Below, piece after piece: positions 44,160 to 56,200 of a stretch of DNA of 64,000 nt. The stretch spans positions 38,305,267 through 38,369,266 of the forward strand of contig CM046308.1 of assembly GCA_025267735.1 (NCBI GenBank), in the 5' to 3' direction. The stretch's first letter is position 1, and each line of letters begins with the position of its first letter. The DNA comes from Mactra quadrangularis. Its lineage: Eukaryota > Mollusca > Bivalvia > Venerida > Mactridae. A program made the translations under genes and the position numbers. The notes under the pieces were generated by a model. It saw only the letters and a program-made list of their open reading frames with translations, was not told the DNA's origin and did no database searches.

Positions 44160-45931
44160 CTATTAAGTATTTGATCAGCAGTTACATCTTAAGTTTTCTG
44201 TCTTCTTGGTTCCTGCAGTATGGTATAAGTCAATACATAAAACAACTTCAATGATATTTAGTTAATCAATAAAGAAAGTAAATTGAAGTACTTGTCAAGT
44301 ATTGTCATGTGTATTATAATAAAATCAGACAATATCGTAACATATGTTTATGTTCGCGATCTCTATTTATTAAACATTTTACGTAAATAAAACATGTACA
44401 AACGTCAATATATTAACAATGCTCAATTACTAAATCGATAATTAATAAATTAATAAATATTTAATATATTGGTTGCAATACATTTGAATACACGATACAT
44501 GTATATATTCGAAATAATGCTCTGTTCGAAAGTATAAAAGTAACTAATAGAATGAAAAATAAGTCTTGTGCTCAATTAGTGAATATACGTTATATAATGA
44601 ATTCAATATCTTCTATGTTTTAACCAAACATAATGAAAGAAACGTCGCCAGAATCGTGTTTTACTGATATATATTTATATGACATCGACCATCCAAAGGA
44701 AACTGTATCACTATACTTATCAATCCAACCCATTCGACTTTTAGGTGAATTTAGAAGCATAACTCGAAAGATTTTATTCGTAACTAACCCTCACTCCGCT
44801 GTGATTATATACATTAATGTACATATATGCAATTATTGGTCCTTTAGATATAGCAACATCTCCAGCGAAATATTTGAAGTTTTATTTCGTCATTCAATGT
44901 ATATATTAAACTTTTCAATAAGAATCCATTAAAGACAACAATATCTTGGTTACGACATAAGCATTTAAATAACCAATATAAAATACCAGATTTACATTAT
45001 ATATTATATTTATATACATTGTATGTGTATTTCTTCAATAAAATCTCTAATCGTTGCTTTCATCAGCTTCAATGAGGAGAAAAATGAGAACGTACATGTA
45101 TGTGTTTTTTTTCTTATATAAATAGTGAATTTAAAAGTCTTTATTTGATTTCTTTTTAACGTTTATTTATATTTACCAACATTAAGCAAACTAAAAGTAT
45201 TCACAACTCTGGTAATAGAATAATTTTTTAAATGATTTCAATGAAATCAGACATCGGACTAATATAATTGGATTTTAGCATGTTTATCACGATCTATTAT
45301 ATATACATACATAACAGTGAACAAAAAGAGTCAAATGAAAGCTTTCCAATCTATTTTACTCGCTCGAGACCTAAACATTTGTTCACCAATAATGTGAGAG
45401 AAAAAATCGATCATTCCATTTCGAACTTTCAAAACATTTTCATTTTTTTTATTTTATCTGACGTTTACATAATTGAAGTTGAATTTACACTTTTAAATAG
45501 CTCTTTGATTTATGACAAATTTTTAAATAACTTTTTCATTTACCAGAACTTTAAACTCTTCATTGTCCTACTATATAGCGAGTGTTTGGAATGCTTACGT
45601 GTAAATAGATATTTTTTTCATCATAGTGTGAAGAATAAAAGGATATTACAGTCGAGCGATAATTATTTCTAAATATTAGATTTAACAGCAACATGGATAT
45701 ATGATGTATAATTGTTTATGAACGATGATATCTACATATTTAAGTCCTTATTAATAAAATATATGTTCTGTTCTGTTTGGATAACTGGTTGAAATGAACG
45801 AGTTTTCTAGCCAGGGCAAATATGTGATTTGATAGAAAATAATGGAGACAAATACAGTGTGTTATAGTGGACTGTACATAGATTATTATGGAATATATAA
45901 TTACAAGGTGTTGATAGGAAAATAGTTTATA
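44160..45931. other. Upstream region of locus C
   Basis: Very AT-rich. Open frames of 99 and 134 codons (44633-44932, 45268-45672) look like random AT-rich translation. A TTCTG-type LINE tail remnant (ATGTTCTGTTCTG) lies near 45765-45777. A TATATAA stretch near 45893 is 38 bp before the locus C ATG and could be part of its promoter. Confidence 0.35.
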
Positions 45932-45977
45932 ATGTTACTTCAACTTACCTTCATCAGTTTATTGATTCATCAAACAT
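45932..45977 (+). CDS. Locus C, exon 1: start codon and signal peptide
   Basis: ATG plus 14 codons (MLLQLTFISLLIHQT) and one base reach a consensus donor (CAT|GTAAGT). The hydrophobic core is a typical signal peptide h-region. The single leftover T joins the CA at the start of exon 2 (58814) to give Ser, followed directly by the first Cys of the ectodomain. So signal cleavage would fall near the junction. The link spans a 12.8-kb intron and rests on phase, on the missing start in exon 2 and on signal-peptide character. A nearer alternative first exon cannot be excluded. Confidence 0.6.
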
Positions 45978-46043
45978 GTAAGTAAACATACATGTATATG
46001 TTGTTTTGTTTTAACTAGAAGTGTTCATATCTATCTTAATTAA

Positions 46044-46403
46044 AGGTACTCATTCACAGATTTCGACTTAAATATCAACTTTTTCTAAACCATCAAAATT
46101 GTTTGGAAACTTTTTTAAACAGAATATTTATGATTTGATAATAACAATTTCAGAGCAAATTGACAAACAACTACAAATGATGGGGTTTCAAGTAGTAAAA
46201 ATCTACCCCGTATGTCACGGTATTGACAAATTTAGTGCATTTTTTGTGACTTTTATTGTTACAGTATATTTCTCGGAATCTATAGGTCAGTTTGTCCTAA
46301 AATATTAAGACTTAACTTTTGACACATTTTGACACAATTACAAACACTGAATGGTATTTTAAAAATATTGAAAAATCTTAACCGAATCTGTGAACTAGTA
46401 CCT
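46044..46403 (+). mobile_element. TTAA-flanked MITE (AGGTACT TIRs), copy 3
   Basis: Same ends and internal CCCGTATGTCACGGTATTGA as the copy at 40426, flanked by TTAA. Inserted 66 bp after exon 1 of locus C. Confidence 0.85.
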
Positions 46404-46944
46404 TTAAAACATGGAGTCTTGTATCAATATAAAAACAATGAAATAAAACGTCATTAAACAGGATATTAAAATTCATTTAAAATAACATTTGTCTCGTTAT
46501 TTCATACGATTTAAATCAATATTTAATATGTTATATTATGTTCAGTAACGTCATGAGACAGATATGTGCATGTATATTTATGATAAACTTTCATCACGTT
46601 ATACGTATTGTTTACCTAAAATTACTACAAACTATACTCGTATAGTGTCTGTTCTAGACAATTATATGTATAGACCTTGTATACAACACTGTTGGCACAT
46701 AATGATATACCCATAACAATAAATTGAGTGTTATAAATATATTACTTTATTTCCTCCAATATTGGAGAGCTACACATCAAAATCAAAATATTTCAAACAT
46801 CATTTCCATAATGATAGTATACAAGACAAAAAACTATTTCTATAGTTTCATTATGATATGTACAATTTCAAGACTAAAATGAGCATGTAATGGTTGAACA
46901 CCGTTCTCGTACCCAGAGGTTATCAAGATTCTTGATCTAACTAG
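46404..46944. other. Locus C intron 1, no feature
   Basis: AT-rich, nothing recognised. Confidence 0.35.
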
Positions 46945-47035
46945 TGATGAGTGATGTCCAGAGGGTGACATTACGAATTGTCACCCGGTGACGTCACATT
47001 GTGCTATTAGTAATCAGATCACGTGAGGTATAAAA
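46945..47035 (+). mobile_element. Hairpin-headed element, 3'-end fragment
   Basis: GAGGGTGACATTACGAATTG, CACCCGGTGACGTCACATT and GTGAGGTATAAAAAAAT match the 3' end of the copy at 38821. The hairpin head is missing. Confidence 0.75.
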
Positions 47036-47274
47036 AAATTGAATGGGACAACTTGTCGATTGAGTTGAATATTTACTTTATATTACTTAGTAAACATAAG
47101 ATATGTATATCTGGTTTGAAATCATGATATTATATGATATATCTTCTAACTAACAGTACGTAGTATTGTTCTCTTTTATTTTATTTTTTCTGGTGTTTTA
47201 TTAGAAACAACATAGTCATTGTTATTTCGATATAAAAGAGGCAAGAACATTGTAACCGATGTAAATATATTTAA

Positions 47275-47619
47275 AGGTACTCATTCACAGATTTCAACTT
47301 AAACGTCTTTTTTTTCTGAAACTATCAAAATTGTTGGGACACTTTTTCTAAACAGAATATTAATGGTTGATAAGGACAATTTAGTGCAAATTAACATACA
47401 GATAAAAAAGATGAGGTTTCATGTAGTAAAAATCTACCCTGTATGTCACGGTATAGACAATGTTAGTGCATTTTTGTGACATTTATTGTATATTCCTTGC
47501 AATCTATAGGTCAGTTTGTCCTAAAATATTAAGAACTATTTTTTTTTGGCACAACTACAGACACTGAATGGTATTTTGAAAAACAGAAAACACTTAACCA
47601 AAATCTGTGAACTAGTACC
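47275..47619 (+). mobile_element. TTAA-flanked MITE (AGGTACT TIRs), copy 4
   Basis: Ends, internal motif and TTAA flanks as in the other copies, about 345 bp. Confidence 0.85.
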
Positions 47620-47904
47620 TTAAAACTATTTATATAAAGAGTAAAGCAATACAAGAGTGATTAGTAAATGTACATGTATAAGAAAATATTTGATGAGTAA
47701 GCTTTCGTATTTACATTCTCGTACCCCGAAGTTATCAAGATTCTCTATCTAACTATTGTTAGCTAGAATCGAGACACTTACTAGACTCTGGAACGAGAAT
47801 GACGTATTTATTGATGGTAATGTTTGTCACTACAAACGTATAAAGTTACATCGCTATCGCTATCAAGTATTCTTACATTGTTTTATTCTTTATAATTATT
47901 TGTT

Positions 47905-48182
47905 ATTGGTTTAACCCCGTGTCAACACAATTTTGGGTCATTTTACGGTGTCCAGTGCACCTAACCTAGCTTTTCTGGACCCTTGTCTATAACCAGTACT
48001 CATCTACCCTTCCACAAGGCCGGAAACTTTTCGATATCATCTAGTCAATGGAGGAAAATCGACAATTATTGTCAATTTTTCATGGAAGGGTAAAACCTCC
48101 TCGGGTGGGATTCGAACCCGTAACCCTTCAGGGCACGAGATTCCAAATCCCGACACTCTACCAACTGCGCTACCGACCCGGG
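47905..48182 (-). mobile_element. tRNA-derived SINE (type 2 head)
   Basis: On the minus strand: a tRNA-like head, an unrelated middle, then a tail (GTGTTGACACGGGGTTAAACC) related to the type 1 SINE tail (GTGTTGCTACGGCGT and AAACC). The tail similarity with a different head suggests a mosaic family. Confidence 0.75.
48095..48182 (-). ncRNA. tRNA-like SINE head with intact A and B boxes
   Basis: The minus strand has GGTAGCGCAGTTGGTAGAGT (A box) and GGGTTCGAATCCC (B box). A 5-bp anticodon stem encloses the loop TTTGGAA, and a CCCTGAAGGG long variable arm follows. The acceptor stem does not pair well, so this is a SINE promoter and not a tRNA gene. Confidence 0.6.
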
Positions 48183-48744
48183 TTTTCTTACATTGTAGGA
48201 GTAAATGATCGAAGTTAGATAAATAAAAAAACAATGTTTACCCATACTGCCTAGACAGTTATTAACGTTGCTACAATAATTAAACAGAATGTCAATTCAA
48301 AGAAATTAGAAAAATGAAATGTCATATTCTAGAATAGATTCATTCAGACTCTGAAGCGTATTGAAGTCATTTAAACACATATTAACGATTTCTATACCAT
48401 TATGAATATTGTCTGGTCGTTTATTTATTGACTTATTTCAGTTTATTACCGTCACAATATCAATACAAATAAACTAAACTTTGTTGAAAAGAACTGTCAG
48501 AGAAATTGGTTGCTGTTTGTTACAAACATTGATGATTTCCCATGGGATAGGAATTGAATGTCCGGCTTACGAATATTTCTTAACTTTTAGGATTTCAGTA
48601 TAAAGCTTGCTTTTTGGAACATGTCCTCTAGGGAAGACTCTATATAGAAACTATTGAATGGTGATATTTACATATACAAATCTTCCAGCTGTCCATTTCA
48701 CTCAGATATTTGATATCAAATATTATCTATGAAAGTTAGTTTGT

Positions 48745-49067
48745 CTGTTGAGTTATGTTGGGTTTTACGCCGTAGCAACACATTGTATAGGTCATATAAC
48801 GGTAGTCACTCAACCTACTAACTGTTCCTGGAAAGGCTAAATATAGATTTTAACTGTTAACCAACTACTAAGCACATACTTTCGTCAGTGACTGACAGCT
48901 GTCCTGCATAATTAAGAATCATTGGAAGATGGAGAATGGTCGTAGAAATAATTTCATGACCAAGCTCCACGGAAGTATGCCCCGCCCGGGAATCGAATCC
49001 ATGACCCCTCGATCAGTAGACTTGTGTGCAGCCCACTGAGTTAGCCGGGCGGCTTACAGCCCGTTTT
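48745..49067 (-). mobile_element. tRNA-derived SINE (type 1), full length
   Basis: The minus strand begins GCCGCCCGGCTAACTCAGTG, then has a B box (GGATTCGATTCCC), GAGCTTGGTCATGAAATTA and CAGTCACTGACGAAAG. It ends with the tail GTGTTGCTACGGCGTAAAAC. Best-preserved copy of the family in the window. Confidence 0.85.
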
Positions 49068-49670
49068 TAAATAAAACCCAGATTTTAAATATTTGGTGTA
49101 GAAAGAAAGCGGACTGTAACAGTCCCCACTAAAGAGTTCAAATTGTGGAAGTACAAAAACATGTTTAACAATAGAGATACTTAGCATCTATACATATAGT
49201 TGTTGTTACACATTAAACTTGGCCAAATTTTTATAAATAAGATTGACCATTGCTTCGTTTAAATCTATGGAAAATACATTAACCTGACTGTTGCGTGTAA
49301 TGAATATTTTTAATGGCTGCATGAAGGCTTAAATATTGTCCAGATATTTGGTAAAATATAATGTGCGTTTATTATAACACTTATACATCGATCTTATTAA
49401 CTTTCTACGATAACATTTAAATCATATTCTTGTCCGTACGTGGACATGTATGTGAAATTTAGTCCAAAAATATCATATTTCAATATTCTCAGATTTAATT
49501 AAAACCTCGCTTCCGTCTGTAAGTTTACTTCAGTTACAAAAGTTTAAATCTGTCAATATAAACTGTCAATGAGTCAATGTTTATCACACATTGTATTGTA
49601 TTAATACGTATTGAACATAAGTTGTTGTATACAGACAATAATTGACTGGGGTTTCTGAATATCGACATGT
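49068..49670. other. Locus C intron 1, no feature
   Basis: AT-rich intronic sequence before the 30-bp array. Nothing recognised. Confidence 0.4.
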
Positions 49671-49673
49671 TAA

Positions 49674-50447
49674 TCATGCTTGGAAATATGTACGATATGT
49701 ACACAATGCTTGGAAATACATGTATGTACGATATGTACACCATTCTTGGAAATATGAACGATATGTACACCATGCTTGAAAATATGAACGATATGTACAC
49801 CATTCTTGGAAATATTTACGATATGTACACCATGCTTGGAAATATGTACGATATGTACACCATGCTTGGAAATATGTACGATATGTACACCATGCTTGGA
49901 AATATGAACGATATGTACACCATGCTTGGAAATATGAACGATATGTACACCATGATTGGAAATATGTACGATATGTACACCATTCTTGGAAATACGAACG
50001 ATATGTACCCAAGCTTGGAAATATGTACGATATGTACACCATGCTTGGAAATATGTACGATATGTACACCATGCTTGGAAATATGAACGATATGTATACC
50101 ATGCTTGGAATATGAACGATATGTACACCATGCTTGGAAATATGTACGATTTGTACACCATGCTTGAAAATATGTCCGATATGTACATCATGATTGGAAA
50201 TATGTACGATATGTACACCATGATTGGAAATATGAACGATATGTACACCATGCTTGGAAATATGTACGATATGTACACAATGCTTGGAAATATGAACGAT
50301 ATGTACACCATGCTTGGAAATATGTACGATATGTACACCATGCTTGGAAATATGAACGATATGAACACCTTGCTTGGAAATAAGAACGATATGTACACCA
50401 TGCTTGGAAATATGAACGATATGTATACCATGCTTGGAAATATATAT
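49674..50447. repeat. 30-bp minisatellite, about 26 copies
   Basis: Unit ATGCTTGGAAATATGTACGA plus TATGTACACC, with GTACG/GAACG as the main variant and GATTGG or ATTCTT in some units. Because the unit is 10 codons long, plus and minus strands both show long open frames (up to 265 codons). One 2-bp-shorter unit near 50010 and one 1-bp-shorter unit near 50107 break the plus frame. It lies in intron 1 of locus C, so it is not coding there. Confidence 0.95.
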
Positions 50448-51280
50448 AGCACATTTTACTCTTCTTTTCATCGTTCAAAAGTTTCACACGTTCACTTTCT
50501 TCATAAATGTAGTTTATTCACTGAGCTGTGAGGGGAGTGCCATTCTCGTTCTACGAGACTACGGAGATTCTCGAGAATCTTGATAAACTCTGGGTACCAG
50601 AATGGGGAAGCGTAGGCACATTTCTTTTCTGCAATTTTGACCGCATGTATTCATGAGAGTGTCAGTGAGTCTGAAAGTTGTTGAAAACTATAATAAGATA
50701 GTTCAAAAAGCTTGCAGAACCATTAATAAGTGTCCAGAGAAGTTGTTGAGTGATTTAAGAGCTGAGTGGAAAATGTCACGTTACTACGTAAAAAACACCA
50801 AAAATATAAAGTCTAAGACACACATTTACATATACATGTACATAAAATACGGACATTTTTTGATAAAGTTCAATATCTTATTAAAGCACCTCACCAGTAT
50901 CACATAGATTGTATTGAATACTTTCAGGGTTAAGTCATCGTACAATCTTTGGCTTATTAAACAATTTGAAAACAGTTTTAATACCTCGACTTTTCAGTCC
51001 TACCTTTTTTACATACCATCGAATTGCTTGTATTGATGATCAATAATTAAATATACAAAACACGTTCAAGATTTTATATTCACAAAAATTCAGTTTGATT
51101 TTTTTATGTGTACGTGTATAATGTGGGTACAGTTTTTTATCTAAACTTTGTAACATAGAGTTAAAAAACTGTTGACCTAGAAAGTTAATGAAGGTGCAAA
51201 ATGCGTATTTATATGTAATCTTAAATTATGGTCCGCTAATTGACAACAGAATAGATATAATGAAGTGCAATAGGTTTATA
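50448..51280. other. Locus C intron 1, spacer between the two arrays
   Basis: Unique AT-rich sequence. An inverted TCGTTCTACGAGACTACGGA region and GAGAATCTTGATAAACTCTG near 50540-50600 resemble repeats seen at 46910 and 47730, probably an unclassified element. Confidence 0.4.
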
Positions 51281-51281
51281 T

Positions 51282-54200
51282 AATGTTGTTGTACGAGAGG
51301 ATATATATAATGTTGTTGTTGTATGAGAGGTTATATATAATGTTGTTGTATGAGAGGTTATAGATAATGTCGTTGTATGAGAGATTATATATAATGTTGT
51401 TGTATGAGAGGATATATATAATGTTGTTGTTGTATGAGAGGTTATAGATAATGTTGTTGTATGAGAGGTTATATATAATGTTGTTGTATGAGAGGTTATA
51501 TATAATGTTGTTGTTGTATGAGAGGTTATATATAATGTCGTTGTTGTATGAGAGGTTATAGATAATGTTGTTGTATGAGAGGTTATATATAATGTCGTTG
51601 TATGAGAGGTTATATATAATGTTGTTGTATGAGAGGTTATATATAATGTCGTTGTATGAGAGGTTATATATAATGTTGTTGTATGAGGGGTTATATATAA
51701 TGTTGTTGTTGTATGAGAGGTTATATATAATGTTGTTGTATGAGAGGTTATATATAATGTTGTTGTATGAGAGGTTATATATAATGTCGTTGTATGAGAG
51801 GTTATATATAATGTTATTGTTGTATGAGAGGTTATATATAATGTTATTGTATGAGAGGTTATATATAATGTTATTGTATGAGAGGTTATATATAATGTTA
51901 TTGTATGAGAGGTTATATATAATGTTATTGTTGTATGAGAGGTTATATATAATGTCGTTGTATGAGAGGTTATATATAATGTTGTTGTATGAGAGGTTAT
52001 ATATAATATTGTTGTATGAGAGGTTATATATAATGTCGTTGTATGAGAGGTTATATATAATGTTATTGTTGTATGAGAGGTTATAGATAATGTTATTGTT
52101 GTATGAGAGGTTATATATAATATTGTTGTATGAGAGGTTTTATATAATGTTGTTGTATGAGAGGTTATATATAATGTTGTTGTATGAGAGGTTTTTTATA
52201 ATGTTGTTGTATGAGAGGTTATTGATAATGTTGTTGTATGAGAGGTTATAGATAATGTTGTTGTATGAGAGGTTATATATAATGTTGTTGTATGAGAGGT
52301 TTTATATAATGTTGTTGTATGAGAGGTTATAGCTAATGTTGATGTATGAGAGGTTATATATAATGTTGTTGTATGAGAGGTTATATATAATGTTGTTGTA
52401 TAAGAGGTAATATATAATGTCGTTGTATGAGAGGTTATATATAATGTTGATGTATGAGAGGTTAATGTAATGTTGTTGTTGTATGAGAGGTTATAGATAA
52501 TGTTGTTGTACGAGAGTTTATATATAATGTCGTTGTAAGAGAGGTTATATATAATGTCGTTGTATGAGAGGTTATATATAATGTTGTTGTATGAGAGGTT
52601 ATATATAATGTCGTTGTATCAGAGGTTATATATAATGTCGTTGTATCAGAGGTTATATATAATGTCGTTGTATCAGAGGTTATATATAATGTCGTTGTAT
52701 CAGAGGTTATATATAATGTCGTTGTATCAGAGGTTATATATATATATTGTCGTTGTATGAGAGATTATATATAATGTCGTTGTATGAGAGGTTATATATG
52801 ATGTTGATGTATGAGAGGTTATATATAATGTTGATGTATGAGAGGTTTAGTGTAATGTTGTTGTTGTGTGAGAGGTTATATATAATGTTGTTGTATGAGA
52901 GGTTATATATAATGTTATTGTATGAGAGGTTATATATAATGTTATTGTTGTATGAGAGGTTATAGATAATGTCGTTTTATCAGAGGTTATATATAATGTT
53001 GTTGTATGAGAGGTTATAGATAATGTTGTTGTATGAGAGGTTATATATAATGTCGTTGTATGAGAGGTTTTATATAATGTCGTTGTATGAGAGGTTATAG
53101 ATAATGTTGTTGTACGAGAGGTTATATATAATGTCGTTGTATCAGAGGTTATATATATATATATTGTCGTTGTATGAGAGATTATATATAATGTTGTTGT
53201 TGTATGAGAGGTTATATATATTGTCGTTGTATGAGAGATTATATATAATGTTGTTGTTGTATGAGAGGTTATATATAATGTTGTTGTTGTATGAGAGGTT
53301 ATATATAATGTTGTTGTTGTATGAGAGATTATATATAATGTTATTGTATGAGAGGTTATAGATAATGTCGTTTTATCAGAGGTTATATATAATGTCGTTG
53401 TATGAGAGGTTATATATAATGTTGTTGTATGAGAGGTTATAGATAATGTCGTTTTATCAGAGGTTATATATAATGTCGTTGTATGAGAGGTTATATATAA
53501 TGTTGTTGTATGAGAGGTTATAGATAATGTCGTTGTATGAGAGGTTATATATAATATTGTTATATGTAAGGTTATATATAATGTTATTGTTGTATGAGAG
53601 GTTATATATAATGTTGTTATATGTAAGGTTATATATAATGTTGTTGTTGTATGAGAGGTTATATATAATGTTGTTGTTGTATTAGAGGTTATATATAATG
53701 TTGTTGTTGTATGAGAGGTTATATATAATATTGTTATTGTATGAGAGATTATATATAATGTTGTTGTATGAGAGGTTATATATAATGTTGTTGTTGTATG
53801 TAAGGTTAAATATAATGTTGTTGTATCAGAGGTTATATATAATGTTGTTGTATGAGAGGTTATAGATAATGTCGTTGTATGAGAGGTTATATATAATGTC
53901 GTTGTATGAGAGGCTATATATAATGTTGTTGTTGTATGAGAGATTATATATAATGTTGTTGTATGAAAGGTTATATATATAATGTCGTTGTATGAGAGAT
54001 TATATATAATGTCGTTGTATGAGAGGCTATATATAATGTCGTTGTTGTATGAGAGGTTATATATAATGTCGTTGTTGTATGAGAGGCTATATATAATGTC
54101 GTTGTATGAGAGGCTATATATAATGTCGTTGTATGAGAGGCTATATATAATGTCGTTGTATGAGAGATTATATATAATGTCGTTGTATGAGAGGTTATAT

Positions 54201-54292
54201 ATAATGTCGTTGTATGAGAGGTTATATATAATGTCGTTGTATGAGAGGTTTTATATAATATTGTTGATTGAGAGATTGTATAATAATGTTGG
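51282..54292. repeat. 27/30-bp minisatellite, about 110 copies, 3.0 kb
   Basis: Unit ATGTTGTTGTATGAGAGGTT plus ATATATA. A 30-bp form has one extra TTG, and there are CGTTG, TATCAG, TAGATA and GGCTATA variants. Both unit lengths are multiples of 3, so the plus frame repeats MLLYERLYI for up to 173 codons. Variants cluster in runs, for example five TATCAG units near 52610-52740, the sign of local homogenisation. It lies in intron 1 of locus C. Confidence 0.95.
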
Positions 54293-54365
54293 GAAATTAC
54301 ATTTGTATTTCTTTTCTAGTGTAGTTTATTCATACAAAGTAAAAATTTCACATTAATTTTTTAAA

Positions 54366-54552
54366 GCCGCTAGGCTAGCTTAGCCGGTAGCATGCAAGTC
54401 TTCTGATTGAGGGGTTGTAAGGTAGATTTCCACGCCAGTCATACTTTGGTGGAGCTTGGTCATGAAATAAGTTCTGCCGCCATTCTCTATTCAATCACGT
54501 ATGCGTAATATGACTAATTCATTGTGTTGCTACAGCGTTTAATCCAACCAAA
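54366..54552 (+). mobile_element. tRNA-derived SINE (type 1), shortened, plus orientation
   Basis: Head GCTAGCTTAGCCGGTAGCAT, then GGAGCTTGGTCATGAAATAA, then the tail GTGTTGCTACAGCGTTTAAT. The middle is partly deleted. Confidence 0.75.
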
Positions 54553-55569
54553 ACCGGTTTTTTACCAAAATAATGATGACGTAACAAAACTCACATGACT
54601 TTTACTACACGGAAATATATTTACTTTATATCATACCAACTTCTTATTTCAGTCAGGAAGTATAATTTCAAACTCTTAGTGTGATAATTTGGAGTTATAT
54701 AACCTAAATGATGTTTTGTTGGCTTTCAAGTCATTGTGACATTTAATATCTTATCTAAGCCTTTTGTAAGATAATGATTTTAAATGTGCAAACCGGTTCG
54801 TTCGCTTCTTTTATTATCTATGTAAATAACAAGGCATTTCTATACTTTAAGAGTTGACATCTGTCAGAATCGAAATAAAATTTCAATTGAATTAACCGCC
54901 ATTTAAAACACTTACAATACATTTATTTTGAAGTCCAAATTTACTTCTACTATAAATGGATTAGAGGATTCAATTCTAATCACGATCTACAATCAATTTA
55001 TACGTTTTTAATTGTTGTAGAAAATCATATGTCATGGAATTCTATCTGATAATATGACGCCTGTGCATAATGAATTAATCTATACACAAGTATTTTCAAA
55101 GGATTGTTTAGTCAGTGTTGAATTCTCGGTGAAAATTATTGATTTGTTCCTTTAAAAAAGGAGTTTATTTCATATAAAATAATTGACGCAATCTGCTTTT
55201 TTTCCATTAAATATTATTTTATATTAACTATCACAATGTGCATGAGTAGATCAATAAACAATTTTAACAAAATAAAACACTTACTAAATACTTACTGGGA
55301 GAACATTAAATTTTCTTTATAACATTGACGCAGCGACAAAATGAGACATTATAAAATCAATACACAAGAAATAGATTAGTGATAATTATTTTGGTAATCA
55401 ATACATCAGAACGTCTTCTAGAGTTGAAAAAAAAATTAACTAAAACTTTCATTCCGCATCATAATACTCATAATATGATTTGAATAAATAATTATTAATA
55501 ATGGTTTACTCTCAAAAGTCATTCTATGTGTATTTTCGTGCAACCTACTCATGGAAGTTATAATATATA
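54553..55569. other. Locus C intron 1, no feature
   Basis: AT-rich, nothing recognised. Confidence 0.4.
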
Positions 55570-56000
55570 AATATCATATCCTACAGAGGGTGATAGAACG
55601 AAATGTTCACCCAAGACAAGTAATGGCAGCCTCGGTTGACATTACTTGTCATGGGTGAATATTTCGTATTTTATTATACCGAACATCTAAAAGAAGAAAT
55701 AATTGACAATTCAATAAGCACAAAGTGTTCTATTTTATCTGTTTTGTTTGCTTCTGAACTTAAATACATTTTAACACCGTTTAGTTGGTTATTTCGTGAA
55801 AAGCAAGCGTCTGCACAAGGGAGGTAACTCAAATTTAACGGCTAAAACTTGAGTAGGGGTAATAGCAAACTTCAACGCAGTAGTATCTTATACTTCAAGC
55901 GGGCCAATAGAATAGGCGATGTCGATAGGGTGACAATACGAATTGTCACCTAATGATGTCACATTAAGCTATATAGTAAACAAATTTTACGTGAGGTATA
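55570..56000 (+). mobile_element. Hairpin-headed element, copy 2
   Basis: The head palindrome has lost about 40 bp of its inner arms. The tail is complete and ends GTGAGGTATAATAAA. The CRE-like site is changed to TGATGTCA. A 63-codon ORF here is derived from the element. Confidence 0.85.
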
Positions 56001-56004
56001 ATAA

Positions 56005-56200
56005 ATACAAATGTTCTATAATATACAATATATGTAAATAATGTCACCACATACAAATGTTCTATATTATACAATACATGTAAATAATGTTACTTGATAC
56101 AAATGCTCCATGATACGAGTATACAATATATGTAAATAATGTCATCACGTACAAATGTTCTATAAGAAGCAATACGTGTTAATAATGTCACCGGATTCAA
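56005..56200. repeat. ~50-bp tandem repeat, 4 diverged copies
   Basis: Repeated ACAAATGTTCTATA, ATACAATATATGTAAATAAT and GTCACC segments at irregular 45-58 bp spacing, directly after the hairpin-headed element. Confidence 0.75.

Noticed and set aside
45268..45672. 134-codon plus-strand ORF upstream of locus C
   Set aside because: Phe/Ile/Tyr/Asn-rich translation typical of AT-rich DNA; no domain, no splice links.
48095..48182. Functional tRNA gene
   Set aside because: A/B boxes and anticodon stem are good, but the acceptor stem fails and it is joined to a SINE body and tail.
49670..50471. Long minus-strand ORFs of 260 and 265 codons
   Set aside because: Translation of the 30-bp minisatellite; the unit length is a multiple of 3 and the opposite strand is open too.
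51565..54356. Plus-strand ORFs of 68-173 codons repeating LLYERLYI
   Set aside because: Frame-preserving 27/30-bp minisatellite inside a predicted intron; no splice or promoter support for a gene.
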